NCBI GenBank assembly: GCA_005405945.1
Contig: BJHW01000001.1
Coordinates: 8,928,001 to 8,992,000 of the forward strand
Length of the DNA stretch: 64,000 nucleotides
Origin: Streptomyces violaceusniger
Lineage (GTDB): Bacteria; Actinomycetota; Actinomycetes; Streptomycetales; Streptomycetaceae
Reading direction: 5' to 3'
The notes beneath the pieces were generated by a model that did not search any database, was not told the origin of the DNA, and saw only the letters and a program-made list of their open reading frames with translations. Position 1 is the first letter of the stretch, and each line of letters begins with the position of its first letter. The translations under genes were made by a program, and so were the position numbers. Below, in pieces: positions 1 through 8,448 of this stretch.

Positions 1-1
1 C

Positions 2-1069
2 GCCGCCGCACCCGCCATCGCCTGCGTGAGCGGCGGCCGCCGCGGATGCGTTCTGCTGCTCGGCGGCGCCGGTCTGCTGTTCGCCCTCGCCCCCGAGTCG
101 GCGCTGGAGCCCGACGGCGAGGTGACGGACCCGCATGCGCCGCTGGTCACCTGCTGCGCCATCGTCGGCGTGGCCGTCGGCGGCTATCTCACGGCGGGCC
201 GCAAGGTGCGGCTGCTCCGCGAGCTGGAGGAGCTCCGGGCGGTGGCCGCCGCGGCGCAGGACGTGGTGCTGCGGCCGCTCCCGGCCCGGCTGGACGGCGT
301 CGAGCTGGCGGGCGGCCATCTGTCGGCCAGCCGGGGCGCCGCCGTCGGCGGCGATCTCTACGAGGCGCTGGCCACCCCGCACGGCGTCCGCGTCATCATC
401 GGCGATGTGCGCGGGCACGGCCTCGCGGCGATCGGCACCGTGGCCGCCGTCCTCGGCAGCTTCCGCGAGGCCGCGCACGAGGAACCCCGGCTCAGCGGGG
501 TGCTGCGGCGGCTCGACCGCGCCCTGGAGCGCCATCTTCGGTCCCGCGCGAGCGAGGAGTGCCCGTTGGACCATCACGTGGACGAGGAGTTCGTGACCGT
601 CCTGCTGCTGGAGGTGGGCCGGGACGGCGAGGTCACCGCGCTCAACTGCGGCCACCCCTGGCCGTACCGCCTCCGCGAACAGCCCGTGGGCCCGGCCCTG
701 GCCCGGCAGACCGCGCCCGGCGAGGTGCTGCCGCCGCTCGGCCTCTTCCCGCTCCCCGCCGAACTCCCCATCGCCCGCTGGGGCTCCCTGGGGACCGGCG
801 ACACCCTGGTGCTGCACACCGACGGCGCCGAGGACGCCCGCGACGCCCACGGCACGTTCTTCCCGCTGCGCCGCGCCCTGTCCGAGGCCGCGGGCGCCGG
901 ACCGCTCGTCCCGGCGGCGGTCGTGGCGGGGGTGCGCTCGGCGCTGCTGCGCCACACCGGCGGCCGGCTCTCCGACGACGTCGCGCTGCTCGCCCTGCGC
1001 TACGACCACTGCCCGCTCTCGACCCCCACGCCCCTCACCCGCCCCGCAGCCGACGCCCACCGGGCCTAG
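2..1069 (+). CDS. SpoIIE-type PP2C serine phosphatase, membrane-anchored (5' end outside window)
   Basis: The reading frame is open from base 2, so the true start probably lies upstream; a GTG at 26 is the first in-window start. Two hydrophobic segments (about residues 15-35 and 45-65 of the visible part) suggest membrane anchoring. A PPM/SpoIIE phosphatase domain follows: VGGDLYE, GDVRGHG, NCGHPWPY, LHTDGAEDARD and a C-terminal SDDVALLALR contain the expected metal-binding aspartates. Such enzymes remove phosphate from anti-anti-sigma factors or related signalling proteins; the target here is unknown. No N-terminal sensor domain is visible, but it could lie outside the window. Its TAG stop overlaps the stop of the convergent amidohydrolase within a shared CTAG. 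Confidence 0.85.
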   Translation, partial: AAAPAIACVSGGRRGCVLLLGGAGLLFALAPESALEPDGEVTDPHAPLVTCCAIVGVAVGGYLTAGRKVRLLRELEELRAVAAAAQDVVLRPLPARLDGVELAGGHLSASRGAAVGGDLYEALATPHGVRVIIGDVRGHGLAAIGTVAAVLGSFREAAHEEPRLSGVLRRLDRALERHLRSRASEECPLDHHVDEEFVTVLLLEVGRDGEVTALNCGHPWPYRLREQPVGPALARQTAPGEVLPPLGLFPLPAELPIARWGSLGTGDTLVLHTDGAEDARDAHGTFFPLRRALSEAAGAGPLVPAAVVAGVRSALLRHTGGRLSDDVALLALRYDHCPLSTPTPLTRPAADAHRA

Positions 1070-2355
1070 CTAGCGGCCCGTTGGGGCTTGTCTGCGATAC
1101 CAGGGGTGGGAGCGCGGTGCACGGTGCCCTTTTGCATGACGAAGTCGATGTCCGCAACGGCCGTGATGTCGTCGAAGGGATCGGCGGGCAGTGCGATCAG
1201 GTCGGCGGTCGCGCCGGGCTGAAGGCGTCCGAGGTCGGGCCGGTCGAGCAGGTCGGCGGCGACGCTGGTGGCAGCGCGAAGGGCCCGCACGGTGGCGATG
1301 CCGGTCTTGACCATCGCCGGAAACTCGCGCCAGTTGTCGGCGTGCGGGAACATGCCGGCGTCGGTGCCGAACGCGATGCGCACGTCGCTTGCGGCCACGT
1401 TGTGCGCGGACTCCCGGAGCTGGTCGGCGTAGCGGGTGAACTTCACCCGTTCCCCTGGATCCTTACCCTCCCAGTAGCTGTCGTCGTCGAGGTGGTCGAG
1501 CGCGTCGAGGACCATGAACTGGGTCGGCACGAGGAAAACGCCCCGTTCAGCCATCTGGGCCAGTGTCGACGCCGAAGCGAGGTTGCCGTGCTCGATCGAG
1601 CGAACACCGGCGGTGACGGCACGCGACACGCCCTCGTCACCGTAGGCATGCGGCGTGCAGGGGACGCCCAAGTCGCGCGCCGTGGCGACCAGCGTGTTCA
1701 TCTCCTCCTGCGTGTAGGTGGTCTGCGTGGGATCGTCCGAGGGAGTGGCGAAGCCGCCGGTGGCGCCGAACTTGATCCAATCGGCGCCGGCACGGATGTT
1801 CTCGCGTACCCTGCGCGTGATCTCGTCCGCGCCGTCTGCCAGCGCGCCGATCTCGCGGTCGAAGTGTGACGCGAGGAGTGTCGAGGCGTCGCCGTGCGCG
1901 CCCCGCGCGGAGATCAGGTACGGCGCGACGATCATCCGCGGCCCCGCAATGTGATCACGGGCGATGGCGTCGCGCAGATACAGCGTGACCGGCTCGGCGG
2001 CGAAGGTGGCCAGGTCGCGGATCGTGGTGAAGCCGCGGTGGAGCAGGTTACGCAATACCGGCAGGGCGCTCAGCGCGATCGCCGCAGACCCGTCGGATGC
2101 GAAGGCACGCAGGAGCCGGCTGGGATCGACGGTGGTGTGGATGTGGCAGTCGATCAGTCCCGGCAGCAGCATGCGATCGCCGAGTTCGACCACCTCGGCG
2201 CCGATGCGGTCGACAGTCGGACCCACCTCGGCGACCCGACCGTCGCGCACGGCCACCTCGGTGCGCCCGGAGGGCCGGTCAGCGAGCCCGTCCCAGCTCC
2301 GGTCGGCGATCAGCACCACCGTGCCCTGTTCCGTGTCACCGCCACGTCTTGTCAC
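1066..2355 (-). CDS. Amidohydrolase family protein (imidazolonepropionase/prolidase-like)
   Basis: Metal-dependent amidohydrolase of 429 residues. Visible metal and catalytic motifs are HIH after LPGLIDC (near residue 70), WIKFGATGG with the likely carboxylated lysine, PHAYG, IEHGN and FGTDAGM. This set fits the branch containing imidazolonepropionase-like and Xaa-Pro dipeptidase-like enzymes, so a dipeptide or cyclic amide substrate is likely but not defined. The frame is open upstream, but a GTG at 2355 has GGAGGT six bases before it and was chosen as start. The gene looks less GC-rich than its neighbours, as does the UPF0126 gene beyond it, which may indicate acquisition as a pair. No signal peptide is seen, so it is probably cytoplasmic. 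Confidence 0.82.
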   Translation of the reverse strand: MTRRGGDTEQGTVVLIADRSWDGLADRPSGRTEVAVRDGRVAEVGPTVDRIGAEVVELGDRMLLPGLIDCHIHTTVDPSRLLRAFASDGSAAIALSALPVLRNLLHRGFTTIRDLATFAAEPVTLYLRDAIARDHIAGPRMIVAPYLISARGAHGDASTLLASHFDREIGALADGADEITRRVRENIRAGADWIKFGATGGFATPSDDPTQTTYTQEEMNTLVATARDLGVPCTPHAYGDEGVSRAVTAGVRSIEHGNLASASTLAQMAERGVFLVPTQFMVLDALDHLDDDSYWEGKDPGERVKFTRYADQLRESAHNVAASDVRIAFGTDAGMFPHADNWREFPAMVKTGIATVRALRAATSVAADLLDRPDLGRLQPGATADLIALPADPFDDITAVADIDFVMQKGTVHRAPTPGIADKPQRAAS

Positions 2356-2552
2356 AGCGTTACCTCCGCTCGCGCCCCACCAGGTATCACTCGCTCGCCA
2401 TCGGTCCCGCCGCGATCCAGGATGCCAGCGCGGCGACAGGCCGCGCATCGCGTGTCGGCCGTTCGGGTCAAAGCGGTGCGTGCACTGTGACCTGGTGAGA
2501 CAGTGCCGAGGACGTCAAGACGAGCGACGGCGGGAGGTGCGAGGGGTCGACG

Positions 2553-3212
2553 ATGCACGGCTATGGAATGTTGCACCTCGTGCTCGACCTGCTGGGCACC
2601 TTCGCGTTCGCGTTGAACGGCGCGCTCACCGCGACGCGGGTGGCACGTCTGGACATCGTCGGCGTGCTCGCGCTCGCCATGGTGACCGCCCTGGGCGGCG
2701 GAGTGCTCCGGGACGTGCTCGCCGGCGCACTGCCCCCGGCAACGTTCAGCGACTGGCGGTACCTGGCGGTCGCGGTAGCCGGCGGCATGGTCACGTTCGT
2801 GCTGTGGCGGCACCTGGAGCGCTACACGACGCTGATCACGGTGTTCGACGCGGCCGGCCTCAGTCTGTTTGCGGTGACCGGAGCGACCACCGCGCTGGAG
2901 TATCACATCGGCGCGCCGCAGGCCGTGCTGCTCGGCATGGTGACCGGGGTCGGTGGCGGCACGTTACGGGACGTGCTGGTGTTGCGCTTGCCGACGGTGC
3001 TGTACGCAGATCTGTATGCGATCCCCGCGCTGCTGGGGGCTGGGATCACCGTCGCATGCGAACGCACCGGCGTCTACGGTGTGCCCGCCGCGCTGGGGGC
3101 GGCCATCGCCTGCTTCACGCTGCGGATGATCGGCGACCACTACGGGCTCAACGCGCCAGGGCCGCACCGCGCCGACGGCATCGCCGGGTCCGACGACAAA
3201 TCGGCCCGGTAG
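2553..3212 (+). CDS. UPF0126/TRIC-type trimeric intracellular cation channel family membrane protein
   Basis: 219-residue polytopic membrane protein with about seven hydrophobic segments. Two internal homologous halves each carry the family signature: GGGVLRDVL near residue 50 and GGGTLRDVL near residue 135. Bacterial members of UPF0126 are homologues of TRIC potassium-permeable channels, so a cation conductance is the family expectation; no specific role is known here. ATG at 2553 follows a purine-rich GGGAGGTGCGAGGGG stretch. It diverges from the amidohydrolase, and the roughly 200 bp between them must hold both promoters. Confidence 0.85.
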   Translation: MHGYGMLHLVLDLLGTFAFALNGALTATRVARLDIVGVLALAMVTALGGGVLRDVLAGALPPATFSDWRYLAVAVAGGMVTFVLWRHLERYTTLITVFDAAGLSLFAVTGATTALEYHIGAPQAVLLGMVTGVGGGTLRDVLVLRLPTVLYADLYAIPALLGAGITVACERTGVYGVPAALGAAIACFTLRMIGDHYGLNAPGPHRADGIAGSDDKSAR

Positions 3213-3553
3213 CCGGGGAAATGGCCGGGCAGCGGTACTGCTCTACGCCCACTCAGCCATGTGGGATGAGCTTGTTCCTCATCGTCGCTGATCACTCAGA
3301 GCGACACGTGTCTCGGGCATTTGATGGTATTGCCCACGTCGTAGCGGTGGCGGGGTGATCTTGGAGTCGGGTGCCGGGGCGGCCTCGGCCGCGCCCCCCG
3401 GTGCTCCCGCGCCCTCATCCGGGGTCATGGGAATACCCAACAGGAATCCGTTAGGAATGCCCATCGGGCCCCGGCTTCGCCCCGGCCCGATTCACACCCC
3501 GTGCGAATCCGCCTCCATTACGCTGGCGCCACCGAGCGTTTGGGGAGGGCGAG
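3213..3553. other. Intergenic region without a recognisable gene
   Basis: 341 bp between the UPF0126 gene and the TPR regulator. A GC-rich hairpin (CGGGCC at 3465-3470 pairing with GGCCCG at 3484-3489, with a GGC/GCC inner stem) could end transcription or fold in the regulator leader. The stretch at 3427-3465 has three AGGAAT-like repeats of unknown meaning. The promoter of the regulator is expected here; no convincing -35/-10 pair was found. Confidence 0.5.
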
Positions 3554-4890
3554 ATGGAGCCCAACACACTGCTCGACTCCGTGCTCGACGAGGCCGGAGT
3601 CTCCCACGCGGGGCTGGCCGCGCACGTCAACGAGGCGGGCCGGGCCCGGGGATGAAGCTGCGGTACGAACACACCGCGGTGGCTCGGTGGCTGAAGGGCC
3701 AGCGGCCGCGCGGCCAGGTGCCCGACCTCATCTGCGAGGTGCTGGGCGAGCGGCTGCACCGCGCCCTCACCCTGGACGACATCGGCCTCGGCACCCCCGG
3801 CAGCGCCCGGGGCCCCGCCACCCCGCTCTCGGGATTCGTCGAGCGCGCCACCGCGCTGTGGCGCTCCGACGAACAGCAGCGCCCGCATGTCGTCGAGGCC
3901 CCGGCGGTCACCGGCACCCCCGCCGTCATCCCGGTGTGGGAGTGGGAGAACCCTCCCGAGGACTCCGATGTCTCCCGGCGCGGGCTGACCCGCGTCAGCA
4001 TGACCGACATCGAGACGCTGCGCGCCGCCCGCGCCCACTACGAGCAGATGTACCGCAAGGCCGGCGGCGTCGCGACCCGGACCCGGGTGGTGGGGTTCCT
4101 CAACTCCGAGGCCGCGCCTCTGCTGCGCGGCGCGTACGCCGACGACACCGGCCGCCAGCTGCACCGGGCGACCGGCGGCCTGGTGGCCATCGCCGGGATC
4201 TGCGCCTACGACTCCAACGCGCACGGCCTGGCCCAGCGCTACTTCCACCAGGCGCTGCGGCTCGCCAAGGCCAGCGGCGACCGGGGCCTGGGCGCGTATG
4301 TGATAGCGCTGCTGGTCAACCAGTCCCTCTTCATGAAGGAGTACCGGCAGGCGGTCGCCTTCGCCGAGTCGGCGCTGCGCGCCGCGGGTTCCCAGATCAC
4401 CCCCGCGCTCGCCGCCGACCTCTACGCCATGCAGGCCAAGGCGTACGCCCGGCTCGGCGACGGTGCCGGGGCGCTGTCCTGCATCCGGCGCGCCGAGACC
4501 GCCGCCGACCGGATCAGACCGGGCCAGGAGCCCGACGAGACCGGCTATGTCCAGCCTGGCCTGGTGAACGTCCAGGTGGCCGAGGCGCTGCTGAGCCTCG
4601 GCGACCTCGGTGGCGCCCGCGAGCACGCCACCGCCGCGGTCGGCACCCCCGCCCACGACCGGGGCCGGGTGCACCGGCTCGCCATGCTCACCCATATCGA
4701 GCTGCGCCAGGGCGAGGCGGACCGGGCGGGCGCCACCGCGGTGGAGATGACCGAGCGGGCGCGGGGCATGGAGTCCCAGCGGTTACGCGACCGGCTGCGG
4801 GCGGTACGGGAACACCTCGCGGCCAGCGGAAGCGCCGCGACGGCCGAAGCCGCCGAACTCATCGACGGGGCACTGCGCGTTCCTCTGTGA
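3554..4890 (+). CDS. TPR-containing transcriptional regulator-like protein (frame broken by a 1-nt gap at about 3650)
   Basis: ATG at 3554 begins MEPNTLLDSVLDEAGVSH, an N-terminal helix-turn-helix-like segment. This frame meets TGA at 3653-3655, while the rest (MKLRYEHTAVARWLKGQRP and onward) continues in the -1 frame from an ATG at 3652. One extra base in the CCCGGGG run at 3645-3651 restores a single protein of about 445 residues. The continuous form, with helix-turn-helix, the RWLKGQRPRG segment and then tetratricopeptide repeats, matches a class of developmental and antibiotic regulators common in Streptomyces (NsdA-like). As written, the ATGA overlap could also be read as translational coupling of a 33-residue peptide, which I consider less likely. 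RBS GGAGGG precedes the first ATG. Confidence 0.75.
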
Positions 4891-4970
4891 CCGCGGTTCC
4901 GCTCGCGGGTCCGCACTCTCGTCAGCGGGTGGCTCAGGATGGCCTCCCGTGCGACGAAAGGTGGCTGACA

Positions 4971-5501
4971 GTGCGCTGGAAGAACCTCAGGGAGCGGACC
5001 GTGTACGAGAACCGATGGTTCCGGGTCAACCTCGCCGATGTCCGGCTCCCCGACGGACGTCAACTCGATCACTATCTGATCCGGCTGCGCCCGGTGGCCG
5101 TGGCCACCGCGGTGAACGCGGCCAACGAGGTGCTGCTGCTGTGGCGGCACCGGTTCATCACCGACGCCTGGGGCTGGGAGCTGGCCGCGGGCGTCGTCGA
5201 GGACGGTGAGGACATCGCCGACGCCGCGGCCCGGGAGATGGAGGAGGAGACCGGCTGGCGGCCCGGCCCGCTGCGCCATCTGCTCTCCGTCGAGCCGTCC
5301 AACGGGCTCACCGACGCACGGCACCACATCTACTGGGCCGAGGAGGCGTCGTACGTCGGACACCCGGAGGACGACTTCGAGTCGGACCGCCGCGAGTGGG
5401 TGCCGCTGAAACTGGTGCCCGACCTGGTGGCGCGGGGTGAGGTGCCCGCGGCCAATATGGCGGCCGCGCTGCTGCTGCTCCACCACATCAGGCTCGGGTA
5501 G
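4971..5501 (+). CDS. NUDIX hydrolase
   Basis: 176-residue NUDIX-fold pyrophosphohydrolase. The Nudix box starts at AAGVVEDGEDIADAAAREM and continues through EEETGW, giving the GX5EX7REUXEEXGU pattern with all metal-binding glutamates. The N-terminal part (WFRVNLADVRLPDG, HYLIRLRPVAVATAV) resembles ADP-ribose/nucleotide-sugar pyrophosphatases. GTG at 4971 was chosen because AAAGGTGG lies seven bases upstream; the frame itself is open much further. It starts 80 bp after the TPR regulator and may be co-transcribed. The substrate cannot be told from sequence. Confidence 0.85.
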   Translation: MRWKNLRERTVYENRWFRVNLADVRLPDGRQLDHYLIRLRPVAVATAVNAANEVLLLWRHRFITDAWGWELAAGVVEDGEDIADAAAREMEEETGWRPGPLRHLLSVEPSNGLTDARHHIYWAEEASYVGHPEDDFESDRREWVPLKLVPDLVARGEVPAANMAAALLLLHHIRLG

Positions 5502-5523
5502 ACCGGGCCGCCGGCCGTCCTGG

Positions 5524-5781
5524 CTAGTGTCCCGCCGCCTGCCACACGGTGACGGCCAGGGCGGAGACCCCGGTCAGGGCGGCGATGGAGGGCAGCGGCC
5601 AGCGTCCGTGCTCCAGGATCCGTAGCCGCCCGGTCAGTTGGTTCACGTCCTCCTCGGCCTGCTCTCCACGGTGGTCGAGCAGGGCGAGCCGGCCGTCGAC
5701 GCGGGCGAAGCCCACTTCGACGGTCCGGCGCATTTCCGCGAGCTCCACGGCTAACGCGGTTTGCTCGGGCTCGGTGGTCAC
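5524..5781 (-). CDS. Small coiled-coil protein with a C-terminal membrane helix
   Basis: 85 residues. The first about 55 residues form an amphipathic, charged helix suited to a coiled coil (ELAEMRRTVEVGFARVDG and beyond). A single hydrophobic segment at the C terminus (SIAALTGVSALAVTVW) would anchor it in the membrane. The layout resembles XhlA-like haemolysin/holin-associated proteins, but there is no phage context, so no function is assigned. GTG at 5781 has GGAAGGGG eight bases upstream; longer frames lack a ribosome site. Confidence 0.6.
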   Translation of the reverse strand: MTTEPEQTALAVELAEMRRTVEVGFARVDGRLALLDHRGEQAEEDVNQLTGRLRILEHGRWPLPSIAALTGVSALAVTVWQAAGH

Positions 5782-6030
5782 GGATTGATCCCCTTCCGGA
5801 TGTGACGTCCGTGCAGTGGTGACACTCCGAGTCAAGCGCATGCCCAGGTGGTGCGGGAGCGTGTGTGGGGAAGGTGTGTGAGTCACCGGCGCACACCCCG
5901 TGCGAAAGGCGGTACTCAGCGTGTTCTCAGCGGGTACTCATGGGGGACGGCGGTCGCGGGAAGGGGCCGTGAGGGGCGGGGCGGACCGGATGGAGCGGAT
6001 CCATCCACAGGCCGGACAGAAGGGACGGAT

Positions 6031-6819
6031 GTGCGACTGATCGCCGCTCCGATGTGGGAATTCGGCGCCGACCAGGGAGTGCGGCAGTTCGCCGAGCTCG
6101 GCGTCGCGCTGGTGCTGTCCACCCTGATCGGGCTCGAGAGGGCGGTGCAGCAGAAGAGCGCCGGGCTGCGCACCCACACCCTGGTCGGCGTGGGCAGCGC
6201 GCTGTTCATGCAGGTCTCCCAGTACGGCTTCGCCGATGTGCTGTTGCGCGACCACGTCGGCCTCGACCCCTCGCGGGTGGCGGCGCAGATCGTCTCCGGT
6301 ATCGGCTTCATCGGCGGTGGCCTGATCTTCGTCCGGCGGGACGCCGTCCGCGGACTGACCACCGCCGCGACCGTCTGGCTGACCTGTGCGGTGGGCATGG
6401 CCTGCGGCGGTGGTCTGGCCCTGCTGGCCACCGCCGCCACCGCGGCGCACTTCCTGGTGATCCGTGGCTATCCGCTGCTCACCCGCCGGCTCCCGGCCCT
6501 CTGGTCGGCCGAACGGGTGGAGTTGCAGCTCTCGTACCGGGTGGGCGCCGGGCTGCTGCCCCGCGTGCTGGAGCTGTGCACGGCCGCCGGGTACAAGGTG
6601 CTGCGGGTCCGGGTGGACCGGGCGCCGTGGAAGGGCCGGGACCGCACCACCCGGGTCGTCCGGGCGGAGGAGGAGGCCCGGCCCGCCGATACGGGCGTCG
6701 CCGAGGTGGCGCTCGCCCTCGAGGGCACCGGGGACGTGCTCCGGCTGGTCGGGGAGATCTCCGAACTGGACGGCGTCCTCGGCGCCGACGCGGGCCACGA
6801 CCTCGACGGCTCGGACTGA
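6031..6819 (+). CDS. MgtC/SapB family membrane protein
   Basis: 262-residue protein with four to five transmembrane helices in the N-terminal half. It has the family motifs LIGLERAVQQKSAGLRTHTL and GIGFIGGGLIF, followed by a soluble C-terminal ACT-like domain (about 170-262). MgtC relatives in other bacteria help survival at low magnesium and modulate ATP synthase or membrane potential; the role in actinomycetes is unproven. GTG at 6031 has AAGGGA upstream; an in-frame ATG at 6052 is the alternative. The last codons and the TGA lie in a 22-bp tandem duplication. Confidence 0.85.
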   Translation: MRLIAAPMWEFGADQGVRQFAELGVALVLSTLIGLERAVQQKSAGLRTHTLVGVGSALFMQVSQYGFADVLLRDHVGLDPSRVAAQIVSGIGFIGGGLIFVRRDAVRGLTTAATVWLTCAVGMACGGGLALLATAATAAHFLVIRGYPLLTRRLPALWSAERVELQLSYRVGAGLLPRVLELCTAAGYKVLRVRVDRAPWKGRDRTTRVVRAEEEARPADTGVAEVALALEGTGDVLRLVGEISELDGVLGADAGHDLDGSD

Positions 6820-6854
6820 CGACCTCGGCGCCTCCGACTGACGACCTCGACGCT
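6811..6854 (+). repeat. 22-bp tandem duplication spanning the stop codon of the MgtC-family gene
   Basis: Two copies (6811-6832 and 6833-6854) match at 19 of 22 positions, both beginning TC(G/C)GACTGACGACCTCG; a third degenerate copy may follow. The TGA stop of the MgtC-family gene (6817-6819) lies in copy one. Confidence 0.8.
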
Positions 6855-6889
6855 TCGACCGACGAGGCCGACGCCGCGGCTCGACGGTG

Positions 6890-7801
6890 TCAGAGCGCCC
6901 GCGCCCGGAGGCGGCGCAGCATCCGCGCGTCGTCGAACCCCACCTCCCGCGCCGCGGCCGCCACCGTCGAGCCCTGGCCGATCAGATGCTCCGCGCGCTC
7001 CAGCCGCAGCGTCTGCTGATAGCGCAGCGGGGTGAGCCCGCCGGTGGCGCGGGTGAACAGCCGGGTGAGGGTGCGTTCGCTGACCCCCGCCCCGACGGCC
7101 AGGCGCGCCAGCGACAGCGGTTCGGTGAACCGCGCGTCGATGACGTCCTGGACCCGGTGCACCACGTCGTCCAGATGGGCGCGGTGCCGCAGCATGGCGC
7201 TGGCCTGCGGTTCATCGCCGTTGCGGCGGGCGTAGACGACCATGTTCCGGGCCACCTGGGCGGCGAGCGCCGGTCCGTGCCGCACGGCCAGCAGATGCAG
7301 CGCCAGATCGATACCGCTGGCGATGCCCGCCGAGGTCACGACCCGGTCGTCGGTGGTGAACAGCACGTCCCGGACCACTGTGGCCCGGGGGTGCCGGGCC
7401 GCCAGCTCGTCCTGGAGCTCATGGTGGGTGGTGCACCGGCGGCCGTCCAGCAGCCCCGCCCGCCCCAGCGCCAGCGCCCCGGCGCAGACGCTGGCCACGG
7501 TGCCCCCGGCCGCGTGGTGGGCGCGCAGCCGCTCCAGCGGTTCCGGGCCGGGAGCCCGGCCGTCGTGCGGCGGTGAGATCCGCCAGCCCGGCACCACGAC
7601 CAGGTCGTCCGGGCCCGTCGTGGGCCACTCGGTCCGCGCGTTGAGTGTCAGACCCTGGGCGCTGGGGACCAGCTCCCGCTCGGCCACATAGCCGAGCTCG
7701 TAGGGCAGCCCGAGATCCGTCGCCGTGCCGAAGACCTGGGCCGGTCCGGCCAGGTCGAGCAGATGGACCCCGGGCACCAGCACGAACACCACCCGGCTCA
7801 T
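6890..7801 (-). CDS. GlxA-family AraC-type transcriptional regulator (DJ-1/PfpI sensor plus HTH)
   Basis: 303 residues. The N-terminal half is a DJ-1/PfpI amidotransferase-like domain (MSRVVFVLVPGVHLLDLAGP at the start, elbow motif VASVCAGAL with a cysteine). The C-terminal third is an AraC DNA-binding domain with two helix-turn-helix motifs (LARLAVGAGVSERTLTRLF and TVAAAAREVGFDD). ATG at 7801 overlaps the TGA of the upstream cysteine hydrolase (ATGA), so the two are translationally coupled and probably act together. GlxA-type regulators often control neighbouring catabolic genes; the ligand is unknown. Confidence 0.88.
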   Translation of the reverse strand: MSRVVFVLVPGVHLLDLAGPAQVFGTATDLGLPYELGYVAERELVPSAQGLTLNARTEWPTTGPDDLVVVPGWRISPPHDGRAPGPEPLERLRAHHAAGGTVASVCAGALALGRAGLLDGRRCTTHHELQDELAARHPRATVVRDVLFTTDDRVVTSAGIASGIDLALHLLAVRHGPALAAQVARNMVVYARRNGDEPQASAMLRHRAHLDDVVHRVQDVIDARFTEPLSLARLAVGAGVSERTLTRLFTRATGGLTPLRYQQTLRLERAEHLIGQGSTVAAAAREVGFDDARMLRRLRARAL

Positions 7802-8349
7802 GCCGTGGAGGCCCCCGACTCCGCCTCCAGCTCGGCCACCGTGGCGATCCGGGCGAACCGGTCGCGCAGCACCGCCTCCGTGCGCTCCACGATCGCCTCG
7901 GCGCTCAAGTCGCCGATCGGATGGGTCGTGGTGGCGTCGGTGACGAACACGACCCCGTAGCCCAGGTCGCTGCCGACCCGGGCGGTGGTCTCCACGCACT
8001 GCTCGGTGCGGATCCCGCAGACCACCAGCTCGCGCACGCCCGCCCCGGTCAGCAGCTGCTGGAGCCGGGTGGTGGTGAAGGCGTTGTGGGCGGTCTTGTG
8101 GAGGACCGGCTCACCCGGAGCCGGCCGCTCCAGCTCCTCCAGCGGCCGGATCCGCCCCTGCTCCGGGTCGAACGCGCCCCCGCTGCCGGGCTCGGCGTGC
8201 AGCACCCAGATCACCTGGTCCCCCTCGGCGCGGGCGAGGCGGACCAGCCGGTTGACCGGATCCGCGATCTTCGGGTTGGCGATCCGCTCCCAGGACGGGA
8301 GGGCGCGGAAGGATTCCTGGACATCGATGACGATCAGCGCTCGCTTCAT
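7798..8349 (-). CDS. Isochorismatase-family cysteine hydrolase
   Basis: 183 residues with the isochorismatase/nicotinamidase fold. The catalytic triad is visible: Asp in LIVIDVQ near residue 9, Lys in LHKTAHNAF, and Cys in GIRTEQCVETTARVG. The family cleaves amides or enol ethers (nicotinamide, isochorismate, ureidoacrylate); the substrate here is not defined. The internal ATG at 8349 (MKRALIVIDVQ) is chosen, since longer starts add an arginine-rich tail unlike the family. It is first in a two-gene operon with the GlxA regulator. Confidence 0.86.
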   Translation of the reverse strand: MKRALIVIDVQESFRALPSWERIANPKIADPVNRLVRLARAEGDQVIWVLHAEPGSGGAFDPEQGRIRPLEELERPAPGEPVLHKTAHNAFTTTRLQQLLTGAGVRELVVCGIRTEQCVETTARVGSDLGYGVVFVTDATTTHPIGDLSAEAIVERTEAVLRDRFARIATVAELEAESGASTA

Positions 8350-8448
8350 GGTCCCCAGTCTGACCAGGGACGAACGCCCCCGGCCAGACACGATCGGGGC
8401 CGGTGGCGGAACGATCCGGTCAGCGGCGCCGGCACCCGCGCGTCCGGT

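Noticed and set aside
46..1869. Long plus-strand frame covering the PP2C and amidohydrolase region
   Set aside because: The PP2C frame carries the conserved motifs and the amidohydrolase lies on the other strand; the long frame encodes Arg/Pro-rich nonsense.
3641..3660. Programmed -1 frameshift in the TPR regulator
   Set aside because: The CCCGGGGA string does not fit an X XXY YYZ slippery site in the zero frame, no pseudoknot or SD-like stimulator is evident, and the same lesion type recurs in unrelated genes.
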